Origin: Paenibacillus oralis
GTDB taxonomy: Bacteria; Bacillota; Bacilli; Paenibacillales; Paenibacillaceae
Direction: 5' to 3'
Length of the DNA: 64,000 nucleotides
Assembly (NCBI RefSeq): GCF_003863965.1
Contig: NZ_RRCN01000001.1
Location: 7,313,071 to 7,377,070 of the forward strand
The translations under genes were made by a program, and so were the position numbers. Shown here piece by piece: positions 8,396 through 17,341 of this stretch. The number at the start of each line of letters is the position of its first letter. Within the stretch, counting starts at the first letter, position 1. A model generated the notes under the pieces. That model did not search any database. It was given only the letters and a program-made list of their open reading frames with translations, and was not told where the DNA came from.

Positions 8396-9133
8396 GTGAT
8401 TCATATCGCTATATGCGATGATGACATTCAAGTAACGGAACTGGTTGAAAGATTGATTCTAGAAATCTCGAATAGTATTTCAAATAAAGTAGAGGTCACT
8501 ACCTTTTACTCGGGGACAAGATTCTCTAAGGCTATTCAAAACGGTTGCCCATTTGATATTATTTTCATGGACATTGAAATGGATGGTATGAATGGCATTA
8601 AAGCAGGACATTTGTTAAGGGCTGACGATGGAAATGATTTGGTGCGGCTCATTTATATTTCTAGTCATGAACAATATCATGTACAACTTTTCGACGTTCA
8701 ACCATCTGGGTTTATTAAAAAACCTATTCAACCAGAACTATTTAAACACAAACTACTTTCTACCATGCAAAAAGTAATCCGCAAACGACAACTAGGTATC
8801 AGAAACTTCCTCCCTGTGCAACAAAAAGGTAAGGAAGTTTTAGTTCCTTATCGGGAAATTATGTATTTGGAAAGTAGAATTAGAAAAGTACATCTTTACA
8901 CCAGAATGGATCGAATCGAATACTACAGCACCTTAAACAAAGAAGAGAACAAACTTCCTTCTAGCGATTTCATCAGAATACATCAATCATATATCGTGAA
9001 CTTTTACTTTATTCGTGAAATCAGCTATAAGAAAGTAACTCTCATAACCGGCCTAGAACTTCCCATTAGCATGAAAAACAGCGCCTCCGTTAAGCAGAAC
9101 TATTTGAAGTTTAGGGGGACTCTGATTGAATAA
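8396..9133 (+). CDS. LytTR-family response regulator (AgrA-like)
   Basis: A 245-residue regulator. The receiver domain has acidic residues ICDDD near the N-terminus and the phospho-acceptor Asp in IIFMDIEMDG. A LytTR DNA-binding domain follows from about residue 140 (VPYREIMYLES, then FIRIHQSYIVN). GTG at 8396 is preferred over the GTG 18 bases upstream because AAAGGGA lies at the right distance and the family begins with this Ile-Ala-Ile-Cys strand. It overlaps the kinase gene by 8 bases. It is divergent to the RiPP operon, which it probably controls. Confidence 0.88.
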   Translation: MIHIAICDDDIQVTELVERLILEISNSISNKVEVTTFYSGTRFSKAIQNGCPFDIIFMDIEMDGMNGIKAGHLLRADDGNDLVRLIYISSHEQYHVQLFDVQPSGFIKKPIQPELFKHKLLSTMQKVIRKRQLGIRNFLPVQQKGKEVLVPYREIMYLESRIRKVHLYTRMDRIEYYSTLNKEENKLPSSDFIRIHQSYIVNFYFIREISYKKVTLITGLELPISMKNSASVKQNYLKFRGTLIE

Positions 9134-10436
9134 TAATATTTTTATGGAAGAACTGTTTTATATAGTGACCTTCCCGCTTTTGCTGCCTATCATTCATTAT
9201 TTTTATAGCCATTTTTTCTTTTGTCGTATCGAGAACAAATTTCAGATTGCTTTACTCTATTCTCTCTATTTTGGATGCCACCTCACTTTATACTTTAGTT
9301 CCTGGCCTGGCTCTGTACTTCTTACAATAAATACAGGGCTCATTGCAATTTTATCATTTCTTTATAGGGGAAATCTTAAATGGAGGATGTGTACTGCTCT
9401 GTTTATTATGGCTCTTATACTTCTTAGCGATGCGATCATGCAGCCTGTTTATTCTACAAGCGGTTATATTATGACTCTCTTTCTGTCCAAGCTACTCATG
9501 TTAATGCTGGTCTACATATCTGTGCGTATATCACATGCATTTGGCGAGGGCAGTCTATCAGGATGGTACTGGGTTGTCTTATTCTGTTGTCCATTTATAA
9601 GCATTTTGGGGATAGTCCAACTATCAGCCAACCAGCTCTTTCGAACTTCCCCTATTCTTATACCTTTGGTATCGTCTGGGTTACTTTTGATTAACTTCCT
9701 AATTTTTGTATTATCTGATCGGATTCTATGTGTCCAATCCGCTCAGAGTAAAAATCAGCTACTTGAACAACAAAATACGTACTATATAAACCAGTTTCAA
9801 TTAATTAAAGAAAGACACGAAGAATCCTCTACATTTCAACATGATTTCAAAAACATTCTTCTTGGGCTGCGGGCGCAGCTGCAGTCTGGTGAGGATGACA
9901 TAAGCATTAAAGAGATAGACAAATTACTTGGCAATGTCGAAAATCCGTCAGGAATCTGCAATAGTGGAAACTTGATTATTGACTCCATAATCAGTTACAA
10001 AGCTCAAGTCACGAAAAGGTACGACATTCCCTTTTTCATCGACTTGAACATCCCGTCAGGGCTTGAACTAGATACCACTGTAATCAGTGTCATTCTAGGG
10101 AACGGATTAGACAATGCAATCGAAGCATGCAAAGCAAAGACCAATATTGATCGCTACATTAAACTTCAAATGCATTATTTAAATGACAGTTTATTCATGA
10201 GAATTCAAAACCCGTATGTTCATGAAATTCGCATGAATACTTATGGGGAATTCTTTTCTACGAAGTCTAATGCACATTCTCGTATTGGTATAGGACTGAA
10301 AAGTATAAAAAAGATCGTTGACGATAGTCGAGGCCTGGTAGATGTATCTTATAGCAACCGTCTTTTTCAATTGGAAATTGTTCTTTTTAATGTGATTATC
10401 CCTGAAACAACTGAACCGAAAGAGATTCGTAGGTGA
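9126..10436 (+). CDS. GHKL sensor histidine kinase (AgrC-like)
   Basis: A 436-residue kinase. About six membrane segments fill residues 1-200, a coiled-coil linker follows, then an H-box with FQHDFKNILLGL (phospho-His in HDFKN). The GHKL ATPase has N-box GNGLDNAIEAC and G-box GIGLKSIKK. This architecture is that of AgrC/ComD peptide-sensing kinases. TTG at 9126 is used because AGGGGGA precedes it within the end of the regulator gene. No agrB or agrD-like gene lies nearby, so the signal could be the modified peptide of the adjacent cluster (inference). Confidence 0.85.
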   Translation: MNNNIFMEELFYIVTFPLLLPIIHYFYSHFFFCRIENKFQIALLYSLYFGCHLTLYFSSWPGSVLLTINTGLIAILSFLYRGNLKWRMCTALFIMALILLSDAIMQPVYSTSGYIMTLFLSKLLMLMLVYISVRISHAFGEGSLSGWYWVVLFCCPFISILGIVQLSANQLFRTSPILIPLVSSGLLLINFLIFVLSDRILCVQSAQSKNQLLEQQNTYYINQFQLIKERHEESSTFQHDFKNILLGLRAQLQSGEDDISIKEIDKLLGNVENPSGICNSGNLIIDSIISYKAQVTKRYDIPFFIDLNIPSGLELDTTVISVILGNGLDNAIEACKAKTNIDRYIKLQMHYLNDSLFMRIQNPYVHEIRMNTYGEFFSTKSNAHSRIGIGLKSIKKIVDDSRGLVDVSYSNRLFQLEIVLFNVIIPETTEPKEIRR

Positions 10437-10476
10437 GTTCATATGGTAAACGGATGTTTAAAAAACATACTTGTTT

Positions 10477-11775
10477 TTAGGATTGCTTATTTCTTCCTAA
10501 AATCAGTTCTGCTTGCTTTCTAAAGGACTTCGCTCCGTCTTCCGGTGTAATTTTCTTAAATAAAATTTGTTCGGATAACTCATCAAGCGCTTTCATGATT
10601 TCCGCATTGCCCAGCGGATCAACCGGATCCGTAGCGCTTACATGCCTGGACGCTTTTTCAACATAATCAAAGATTTTGGCTTCAACTTCGGATAATTCCG
10701 GTTTAATTTCTTTGATCACCTTCGAAGATACCGGAACACCTCGGTCGCCTTTGATCAACTTATTGGCTTCCACATTATTTACAAAGAAATCGATAAACTT
10801 GGCCGCTTGTTCTTTTTGCGTTGAACTCTTGGGGATGGAAAAAAACATGCTTGGTCTTAAGAATAAAGCCGCCTTGTCCGCATGCTCGGGAGGCAGATGG
10901 ATGGATAACGGCGCTTCAGCCGATTCGGCAAATCCGGAATATTGGTTGGACCAGTTCCAACTCATGGCCGCATTTCCTTTGACGATAAGATCATCGTTAA
11001 TTCCCGTAATATGCGCTTGAACGTCCGGAGTCGGGAAGGCCTTGGCATCAACCAACCTGAGCTGCCTTTCAAAGTAAGCGGCGAATAACCCATCGTCCGT
11101 GTAGCCAAGGTCTGTACCGTCTTCATTATAAAGACGCGCCCCTTGTGTTCTTAAATAGTACGGAAAAAATACATCGGCAGGGTACATTCCATTTGTTCCA
11201 TACACGCCTGCAGCATTATGGACATCGATTGCTGTTTGTTCAAAGTCATCCCAAATCCAGTGTTCATCGTCAATGTTAATGCCCGCTTCTTGGATCAGAT
11301 GATCATTTGTAATCACCGAAAGAACGTTTGATCCAAGGGCGAAGCCATACAATTTGCCTGCCATCCTTCCTCCGGAGATAGCGTTATCATCAATGGAGCT
11401 AACATCAATCGTGCCATCCTCTATATACGGAGTTAAATCGTCCAGTTGGCCGGTTTCGCCATATTGAAACAGATAGGCTCTGTCCATTTGAATCACATCC
11501 GGCAACCCGCTGGCGGCCGCCCGCGGGGCAAGCTTCTTCCAATAATCATCCCAGCTGGCGTATTCCTCTACAATTTCTACATTTGGATTTGCTTGCTCAT
11601 ACATTTGAATCACTTTCTTGGTGTAATCATGCCTGGATTGCACGCCCCACCAGGCCACGCGCAGGGTCACTTTTTCATGTTCTTTTTCACCGTTGCTTTC
11701 ATGATTGCTTAAATCGCAGGCAGCGGCTAAGAGGAGCATGATAAAAGACAATAAGATCAAGCCAAATCTTCTCAA
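10477..11775 (-). CDS. Sugar-type ABC solute-binding lipoprotein
   Basis: A 432-residue family 1 solute-binding protein. The signal peptide ends in a lipobox (LLAAACDLS), so it is anchored by a lipidated Cys at about residue 20. The body has the usual features of oligosaccharide binders (VAWWGVQSRHDYTKKV, then a Trp-rich pocket region). The start is TTG with GGGAGG upstream. It follows the AraC-type regulator by 3 bases. No permease or ATPase gene follows, so it must use a remote transporter or act as the sensing partner of the two-component system. Confidence 0.85.
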   Translation of the reverse strand: MRRFGLILLSFIMLLLAAACDLSNHESNGEKEHEKVTLRVAWWGVQSRHDYTKKVIQMYEQANPNVEIVEEYASWDDYWKKLAPRAAASGLPDVIQMDRAYLFQYGETGQLDDLTPYIEDGTIDVSSIDDNAISGGRMAGKLYGFALGSNVLSVITNDHLIQEAGINIDDEHWIWDDFEQTAIDVHNAAGVYGTNGMYPADVFFPYYLRTQGARLYNEDGTDLGYTDDGLFAAYFERQLRLVDAKAFPTPDVQAHITGINDDLIVKGNAAMSWNWSNQYSGFAESAEAPLSIHLPPEHADKAALFLRPSMFFSIPKSSTQKEQAAKFIDFFVNNVEANKLIKGDRGVPVSSKVIKEIKPELSEVEAKIFDYVEKASRHVSATDPVDPLGNAEIMKALDELSEQILFKKITPEDGAKSFRKQAELILGRNKQS

Positions 11776-11778
11776 GCT

Positions 11779-13335
11779 TTAAACCTCCCTTTTCCGATAT
11801 TCAGACGGTGTACAGCCCGTATATTTTTTGAAAACCTGGCTAAAGTATTGGGGATTGTCCCCAAAACCGACGATTTCCGCCAATGTTCCGACGGTCACAT
11901 CGTCCATTTTTGCAATCTGCTCGACTGCCTTTTCAATTCTTAGTTTAGTCAGATAGGTTGAGAAGCGCTGGCCGGTTTCCTGCTTAAACAATTTTCCCAG
12001 ATAATCCGGGTTCATATATAGAATCTCATTGGCCACCATTTTAAGGGATAAATCAGGATTGCCCAGATTCTCTATTAGAACTTCTATAACTCGGCTAATC
12101 ACGGAAGACCGCTTTGACTTGAAACGATGATAGTATTCATTCGTGATTTTTTGGGCGGTTGTTTCGATATATTCCTGCATTTGCTGGACCGTTTCCATGC
12201 CCAATAACGCCGATGTTCCCATGAGGTAATCTTGCATGTGCTCTGTATCTACAGTATGAACAATAGCCATATAAAGCTGGATACAATAGGTTTTGGTCAA
12301 ATCGATCCCCAGCCTTAAATCGGCCATTTTTGCAAATATGTTGGTGATTTCTGCACATACATCCTGGATCAGCCCAGACTTGATTTTTAGCACCATTTGC
12401 TGTTCATCGACCATAAAATCATTGGGGACGGCTGGATTTACCGGTAAAATATCTTTTCTCGTGATAATGCTGCCTTCTCCCAAATAAAAACGGTGTTCCA
12501 AACACTCCATGGCCTCACGATACAGCTTTCTGGCGTTGCGGAAATAATCCCCCTCACTTATGGCCACCGTGGTATCCCTTTTGAAATATTGAGCAATAAT
12601 CTCTCTGATCCGGATAATTTTTTGCTGCAATTTCTCTGCGTCATAATCATCCTTGATCAGGAACAATGCATATTCACCAATATGGGTAGTTACCAGGACC
12701 GAATCAAGGATCTCGGCTCCAATATTTTTGATCGCAAACAAATGCTCATAAGAAAAATAACCTTCCAGCTTAAAGAGGATCAGTCTTATCTGCTGACGAT
12801 TGATTTCAAACTGAAAAAGCTGCTGATAAAATGATAAATCGTTGTCCAGGTAGCTCTTGCTGGTTAAAAATTCGGTCAACAGATGCGCTTTGGTATAAGG
12901 TTGAGCGTTTTCATATTTCTCCCGGAGCTCGCTGATAAAGGTTTCCTGAGCCTTCTTTTCGTTTAATTCATGAACGATATCGTTAAGTGCGGCCGTAATT
13001 TTAGCCTGATTGCAAGGCTTTAACAAATAATTTTTAACATCATATTGCATGGCGGTCCTGGCGTATTCAAATTCACTGTATCCGGACAAAAGGATGAATT
13101 TGATAGCTGGATACTCCTTATGAGCCTTTGAGACAAGACTGAGTCCGTCCATACCGGGCATTTTGATATCACTGATCACAATATCGGGTTCCAGTTCAAC
13201 CATTTTCTCATACGCATCAATCCCGTTTCTCGCTGTCGCTACAAGTTCCGTATCCAATGCTTCCCAATCGACCACACTGGCAATGCCTTCCACAATAATT
13301 TTTTCATCATCTGCCAATAACACTTTATAAGACAT
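11779..13335 (-). CDS. YesN-like response regulator, AraC DNA-binding
   Basis: A 518-residue regulator. The receiver domain (VLLADDEKIIVEG, phospho-Asp in IVISDIKMPG) is followed by a middle region of about 250 residues and a C-terminal AraC double helix-turn-helix (MNPDYLGKLFKQETG, then VGFGDNPQYFSQVFKKYTG). The start at MSYKV (13335) is chosen for GGGGTGAT just upstream and because the family begins here. An in-frame ATG further upstream lies inside the kinase gene. It pairs with the YesM-like kinase and probably controls carbohydrate uptake genes, including the adjacent binding protein. Confidence 0.9.
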   Translation of the reverse strand: MSYKVLLADDEKIIVEGIASVVDWEALDTELVATARNGIDAYEKMVELEPDIVISDIKMPGMDGLSLVSKAHKEYPAIKFILLSGYSEFEYARTAMQYDVKNYLLKPCNQAKITAALNDIVHELNEKKAQETFISELREKYENAQPYTKAHLLTEFLTSKSYLDNDLSFYQQLFQFEINRQQIRLILFKLEGYFSYEHLFAIKNIGAEILDSVLVTTHIGEYALFLIKDDYDAEKLQQKIIRIREIIAQYFKRDTTVAISEGDYFRNARKLYREAMECLEHRFYLGEGSIITRKDILPVNPAVPNDFMVDEQQMVLKIKSGLIQDVCAEITNIFAKMADLRLGIDLTKTYCIQLYMAIVHTVDTEHMQDYLMGTSALLGMETVQQMQEYIETTAQKITNEYYHRFKSKRSSVISRVIEVLIENLGNPDLSLKMVANEILYMNPDYLGKLFKQETGQRFSTYLTKLRIEKAVEQIAKMDDVTVGTLAEIVGFGDNPQYFSQVFKKYTGCTPSEYRKREV

Positions 13336-13339
13336 CCTA

Positions 13340-15097
13340 TCACCCCGTTTGAACAGGTAGTACCACCGTAATGGCGGTCCCTTTTCCCGAAAGATTTTCA
13401 ATTGTTAAGCCATACTGTTCGCCAGCATAAAGCTTGATCCTGTCATCGATATTATTTAATCCTATTCCCGTACCTTTGGGATTTACTTGGCCTTCTTTTA
13501 CTTTCTTAAGGATTAGGGGATCTATGCCAGGCCCATTATCTTCGATCCGGATCAATAACCTGTCTTCTTCCTGATAAGCCTGTAATTTTATAACCGACAA
13601 ATCGACGGAAGGCTCAACGGCATGCTTGAACGAATTTTCCAGCAGCGGCTGCAATATTAATTTGGGAATCTTATATTTTTTAACATAAGCAGGAATGTCC
13701 ATTTGAAAATCGATCCGGTCGTCAAACCGGTATTTTTGGATGGTTAAGTAACTGTTGACAATCTCAATTTCGTCCTCGAATATAATGAAATCCTGGTTAA
13801 AATTTGTGGAGTATCTCATGAGATGGCCCAGGGCTTCCACCATGCTTGAAATTTGCTCCTGTTGATTTATTTTCGCCAGCCAGTTCACGGACTCCAGTGT
13901 ATTGTATAAAAAATGCGGGTTAATCTGAGCCTGCAGCGCTTTAAATTCGGTTTCCTTGATCAGCAGCTGCTTGGAATAATTCTCCTGGATCAACTCATCG
14001 ATTCTGTGGATCATCGTTATAAAATTCCGATAAAGAATGCCCACCTCTCCTTCATCAACCATCGCGGGATTTAATAAATTGACGGCTTGAAAGTCCCCCC
14101 TTTGGACTTCCTGCATGGTAAACGCCAATTCTTGAATCGGGTCCGTAATCTTTCTTAAAAAATTAAAACCAAGGGAAATCAGAAAAACGAACATTAACAT
14201 AAACACCAGCACCAGGGTATATTTCGCGGCAGTTATCTTGGAAAACATCATGTTAAACGGAATGAGGCTCCAGTATGTCCAGTCCTTAAAATCGGTTGTA
14301 ATATGATTGACAAAGGTTCTTTCCCCATGAATATCTTCAATACTATAGCCCTGAGCATTTTGGGCCATGAAATGATATTCTTTAAAATCATCCATTCCAT
14401 TTTCCGAATAGAAAACCTCATCCCCTTTTGTAATCACAATATTCCCTGCGATTTCTCCGTGAGGCTTTGGTAAATCGCTTACAATCCTATTTAAATTAAC
14501 ACGAACTAGCAGTTTGCCGATGTTTTCAAAGTTTAGATTCCCGTAAGACCGGATCAGGCGAACAGAAATGAGATCCCCATTGTTCCCGGCAAGCTCCATC
14601 CAATAGTTCTTTCCCTCATACCGGTCCGCCTGGCTAAAAGCAAGTTCTTTATCCTTCTGCTGTATGGGGTTACTGCTATCCCCGGCTAGAAATTCCCTTC
14701 CCGCCGAATCGTATAGATATATGGAATCAATGTAATTTTCCGGATCGATATATTTCTCCAATGCATCTCCCATTTTCTGTTCAAGACGATAGAAATCATA
14801 ACCTTCCACATTTTCTTGAAGATCCAGTAAAATTTTTTGAATATACGGATCGACCGCGATGTTGTAACTGACTTCTTCCACCCTTTCAAGTTCCTCTTCG
14901 ATGCTGTTGGACGACATCATCAACACTTGCGAGGATTTGGCATAGATTTGCTCATCATAGAGGGAAAAGGCATATTGCAGGCCTCCCAAGACAAGCACCA
15001 GCGTTGCCACCATAATCAATGTAATCGTTAACAAAAGCTTTACGTTTAGCTTTGCGTTTTTATAAAAATTGACAATGCGGAACCATATCTTTTTCAT
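13340..15097 (-). CDS. YesM-like sensor histidine kinase
   Basis: A kinase of about 585 residues. A first membrane segment near residues 20-40, an extracytoplasmic sensor of about 240 residues, a second segment, a HAMP linker, then a His-kinase domain of the LytS/YesM type. The phospho-His lies in QINPHFLYNTLESV, with ATPase motifs DNGPGIDP and GTGIGLNNI. The start at MKKIW (15097) has GGGAG 12 bases upstream, which is rather far. An in-frame ATG at 15130 is the alternative. The gene ends 4 bases before the regulator gene. Confidence 0.88.
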   Translation of the reverse strand: MKKIWFRIVNFYKNAKLNVKLLLTITLIMVATLVLVLGGLQYAFSLYDEQIYAKSSQVLMMSSNSIEEELERVEEVSYNIAVDPYIQKILLDLQENVEGYDFYRLEQKMGDALEKYIDPENYIDSIYLYDSAGREFLAGDSSNPIQQKDKELAFSQADRYEGKNYWMELAGNNGDLISVRLIRSYGNLNFENIGKLLVRVNLNRIVSDLPKPHGEIAGNIVITKGDEVFYSENGMDDFKEYHFMAQNAQGYSIEDIHGERTFVNHITTDFKDWTYWSLIPFNMMFSKITAAKYTLVLVFMLMFVFLISLGFNFLRKITDPIQELAFTMQEVQRGDFQAVNLLNPAMVDEGEVGILYRNFITMIHRIDELIQENYSKQLLIKETEFKALQAQINPHFLYNTLESVNWLAKINQQEQISSMVEALGHLMRYSTNFNQDFIIFEDEIEIVNSYLTIQKYRFDDRIDFQMDIPAYVKKYKIPKLILQPLLENSFKHAVEPSVDLSVIKLQAYQEEDRLLIRIEDNGPGIDPLILKKVKEGQVNPKGTGIGLNNIDDRIKLYAGEQYGLTIENLSGKGTAITVVLPVQTG

Positions 15098-15141
15098 GGA
15101 ATATAATAACTCCCTTGGTTGGGAAATCATTTCTTCATTGA

Positions 15142-15180
15142 TATAAAAAAGTACCCTAAACTTCTTGCCTAAGGGTACTT
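15142..15180 (-). terminator. Intrinsic terminator of the first Nik/Opp operon
   Basis: AAGTACCCT and AGGGTACTT form a perfect 9-bp stem. Read on the minus strand it is followed by a run of T (TTTTTTAT). It lies about 55 bases past the GNAT gene and ends the metal-importer operon before the kinase gene. Confidence 0.8.
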
Positions 15181-15235
15181 GGATTTCCTCTATTTGTATA
15201 ATACGTAAAATGCTTAAGATGTCATATGACTCAGT

Positions 15236-15763
15236 TCACTCAATTGAACACGACTTGCTTCTTTCCATATGAATCGTTTCCCAATCGTCCCGTTGGTCCA
15301 GGAAGATCGAAAATCCCTGACGCTGCCAAAACGCGACCGCGCCGCTTAAGAAATGATGAGTGTGCAAATACAACATCGAGTACCCGGCATCCATGGCAAA
15401 GTTCGCTGCCTTCCGAAAGAGAAGGGAGCCGACCCCTGCCCTTCTGGCTGCCGGACCGACAAAACACCGGACAATCTCCGCTACGCTTTCTTGATTATAG
15501 CGACCGCGGATCGCTTCAATGCGATCGTCGTAACGCAACACGCCGATGGTTCCGACAACTCGGCCATCTTCTGCGGCGGCTGCAAAAAATGAAGCATCCT
15601 CGGGTCCCAAATAAACCTGTTCAAAATCCGACATGTCTTTTGGTAATGGATCATTCTGGAGCATGGGAAACACTTCACTGCGTATGCCCACCATAAAATC
15701 GATCGCAGCCTGAACTTGCTCCTTCGTCACTTCGTTCACAGAAACAGCCATTCTCGTATTCAT
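15236..15763 (-). CDS. GNAT-family N-acetyltransferase
   Basis: A 175-residue GNAT protein. The acetyl-CoA site is visible as CFVGPAARRAGVGSLLF (Q/RxxGxG/A type), followed by a family-typical YLHTHHFLSGAVAFWQRQGF. ATG 15763 is chosen because GGGAG precedes it. Upstream in-frame codons run back into the ATPase gene. It starts 20 bases after the ATPase stop and before the operon terminator, so it is the last gene of the transporter operon. It may acetylate the imported ligand or detoxify a metallophore, but the substrate is not visible. Confidence 0.8.
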   Translation of the reverse strand: MNTRMAVSVNEVTKEQVQAAIDFMVGIRSEVFPMLQNDPLPKDMSDFEQVYLGPEDASFFAAAAEDGRVVGTIGVLRYDDRIEAIRGRYNQESVAEIVRCFVGPAARRAGVGSLLFRKAANFAMDAGYSMLYLHTHHFLSGAVAFWQRQGFSIFLDQRDDWETIHMERSKSCSIE

Positions 15764-15782
15764 CCTTTTCTCCCTCTGGTTG

Positions 15783-16544
15783 CTAAAAAATTGAAATGAG
15801 CTCTTTGGTATACGGGTGCCGTTCATCGGACAACAAATGATCGCGATGGAATTGATCGACAAGCCGCCCTTCTTTCATCACCAGAATACGCCCGCTCATT
15901 TGCGCGACAGCGGCCAAATCGTGCGAAATGAATAAATAAGAAAGATGCAAAGATACGCGAAGCTCCGCCAATAAAGCAAGAATCGCCCCTTGCGAGATCA
16001 CATCCAGGCTTGCGGTAGGTTCATCCAATACAAGAAGTTCCGGTTCGATGCTAATCGCACGGGCAATCGTCACCCGCTGACGCTGTCCGCCGCTTAATTC
16101 ATGCGGATAGCGGTCCGCCAGGCTCTCCGGCAGCTGGACGGCTTCAAGAAGCTGCTTCACAAAGGCCTTCTTTGAGGTATAGGAAAAATGCCGCAGACTC
16201 AGCTGTTTTCGATACTGTTCGTATGGATCGATTAGGGAATCTTTTATTTTTAGCTTCGGGTTTAAGGCGGACGATGGATTTTGCAGCACAATCTGCATCT
16301 TTTGCCGATAAGCGTGCAATTGGCGCTCATTCAGACGTTCAATCGCTTCATTCTTAAAATAAATCGAACCTCCGTCTATCGTTTCGATACGCAGCAAACA
16401 GCGGGCAAGCGTGCTTTTGCCGCAGCCGCTTTCACCGACAAGACCAAGACATTCGCCTTGATGCAGTTCAAAAGAGAGCGGATGAATCGCCGTTTTTTGC
16501 CCTTGATAGGATTTGGTCAGGTTTTTCACCGTAAGCAACTTCAT
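15783..16544 (-). CDS. Nik/Opp-type ABC ATPase (second subunit)
   Basis: A 253-residue ATPase. Walker A is GESGCGKST, Q-loop VLQNPSSALNPKL, signature LSGGQRQRVTIARA, Walker B LLVLDEP, H-loop ISHD. These are features of the OppF/NikE/DppF subfamily, although the C-terminal peptide-type extension is short, as in NikE. It overlaps the preceding ATPase by 4 bases and forms the heterodimeric motor of the importer together with it. Confidence 0.88.
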   Translation of the reverse strand: MKLLTVKNLTKSYQGQKTAIHPLSFELHQGECLGLVGESGCGKSTLARCLLRIETIDGGSIYFKNEAIERLNERQLHAYRQKMQIVLQNPSSALNPKLKIKDSLIDPYEQYRKQLSLRHFSYTSKKAFVKQLLEAVQLPESLADRYPHELSGGQRQRVTIARAISIEPELLVLDEPTASLDVISQGAILALLAELRVSLHLSYLFISHDLAAVAQMSGRILVMKEGRLVDQFHRDHLLSDERHPYTKELISIF

Positions 16545-17341
16545 ACGATTTCCGCCTTCCGCACACTTGTTGAAAGGAAGCGATCAATCGTCGGGGCCGC
16601 GTTGATTAATTGTTTGGTATACGCATGCTGCGGGTTGCCAAGCACATGATCTTTCTCTCCTGCTTCAACCACTTGGCCTTCTTTCATAACAGCGATGCGG
16701 TTCGCATAACGTTTCACGGGGCGCCAATCATGCGTGATAAACAGAATGGCAAAGCCGGTTTCCTTCTGTCTCTTTGCAAGCAACTCCAAAATCTTGTGCC
16801 CGGAGACACTATCCAATGCCGTGGTGATTTCATCGGCGATCAATAAATCCGGCGACAGCAGCAGCGCCATTGCAATCGAGACACGCTGAAGCTGCCCCCC
16901 GCTTAACTGAAACGGATATCGCTTGTACACGGACTCATCCAACCCGACGGAATCAAGCGCGTCCAATGCGCTTCGTTGCCGGGCTCGGGAATCGGAGTTG
17001 CCGTGAGCTTTCTGGTATTCTTCAAAATGTTGGCCAATCGTTCTAAAGGGGGTAAAAGAACCCTGATAATCCTGAAACACATACGACAGTTTTGAGCCGC
17101 GAATCGTTCTCAACTGTCCAGGCGATAAAGCAAATAAATCCCGTTCCTTATAAAAAATGCTCCCCTCTGCCTGCAAATTAGGGGGAAGCATGCGGCCGAT
17201 GGCTTGAGAGAGCAACGTTTTTCCGCTCCCGCTTTGTCCGACCAGGGCATGCCAATCTCCCTCGCGAATAGAGAGCGACACGTTGTCGACAAGTTTCTTG
17301 TCTCCGCTGCGAATCGATACCTGTCTGATCGACAACATCAC
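16541..17341 (-). CDS. Nik/Opp-type ABC ATPase (first subunit)
   Basis: A 266-residue ATPase. Walker A is GQSGSGKT, signature LSGGQLQRVSIA, Walker B LLIADE, H-loop ITHD, with a short C-terminal tail. It resembles NikD and the metallophore importer subunit CntD in size and motifs. Four-base overlaps with both neighbouring genes show tight coupling. It supplies one of the two nucleotide-binding sites of the importer. Confidence 0.88.
   Translation of the reverse strand: MMLSIRQVSIRSGDKKLVDNVSLSIREGDWHALVGQSGSGKTLLSQAIGRMLPPNLQAEGSIFYKERDLFALSPGQLRTIRGSKLSYVFQDYQGSFTPFRTIGQHFEEYQKAHGNSDSRARQRSALDALDSVGLDESVYKRYPFQLSGGQLQRVSIAMALLLSPDLLIADEITTALDSVSGHKILELLAKRQKETGFAILFITHDWRPVKRYANRIAVMKEGQVVEAGEKDHVLGNPQHAYTKQLINAAPTIDRFLSTSVRKAEIV

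Noticed and set aside
10437..10476. Short hairpin ATGTTT/AAACAT between the convergent kinase and binding-protein genes
   Set aside because: Only six pairs, all but one A-T, and no clear T-run. Too weak to call a terminator.
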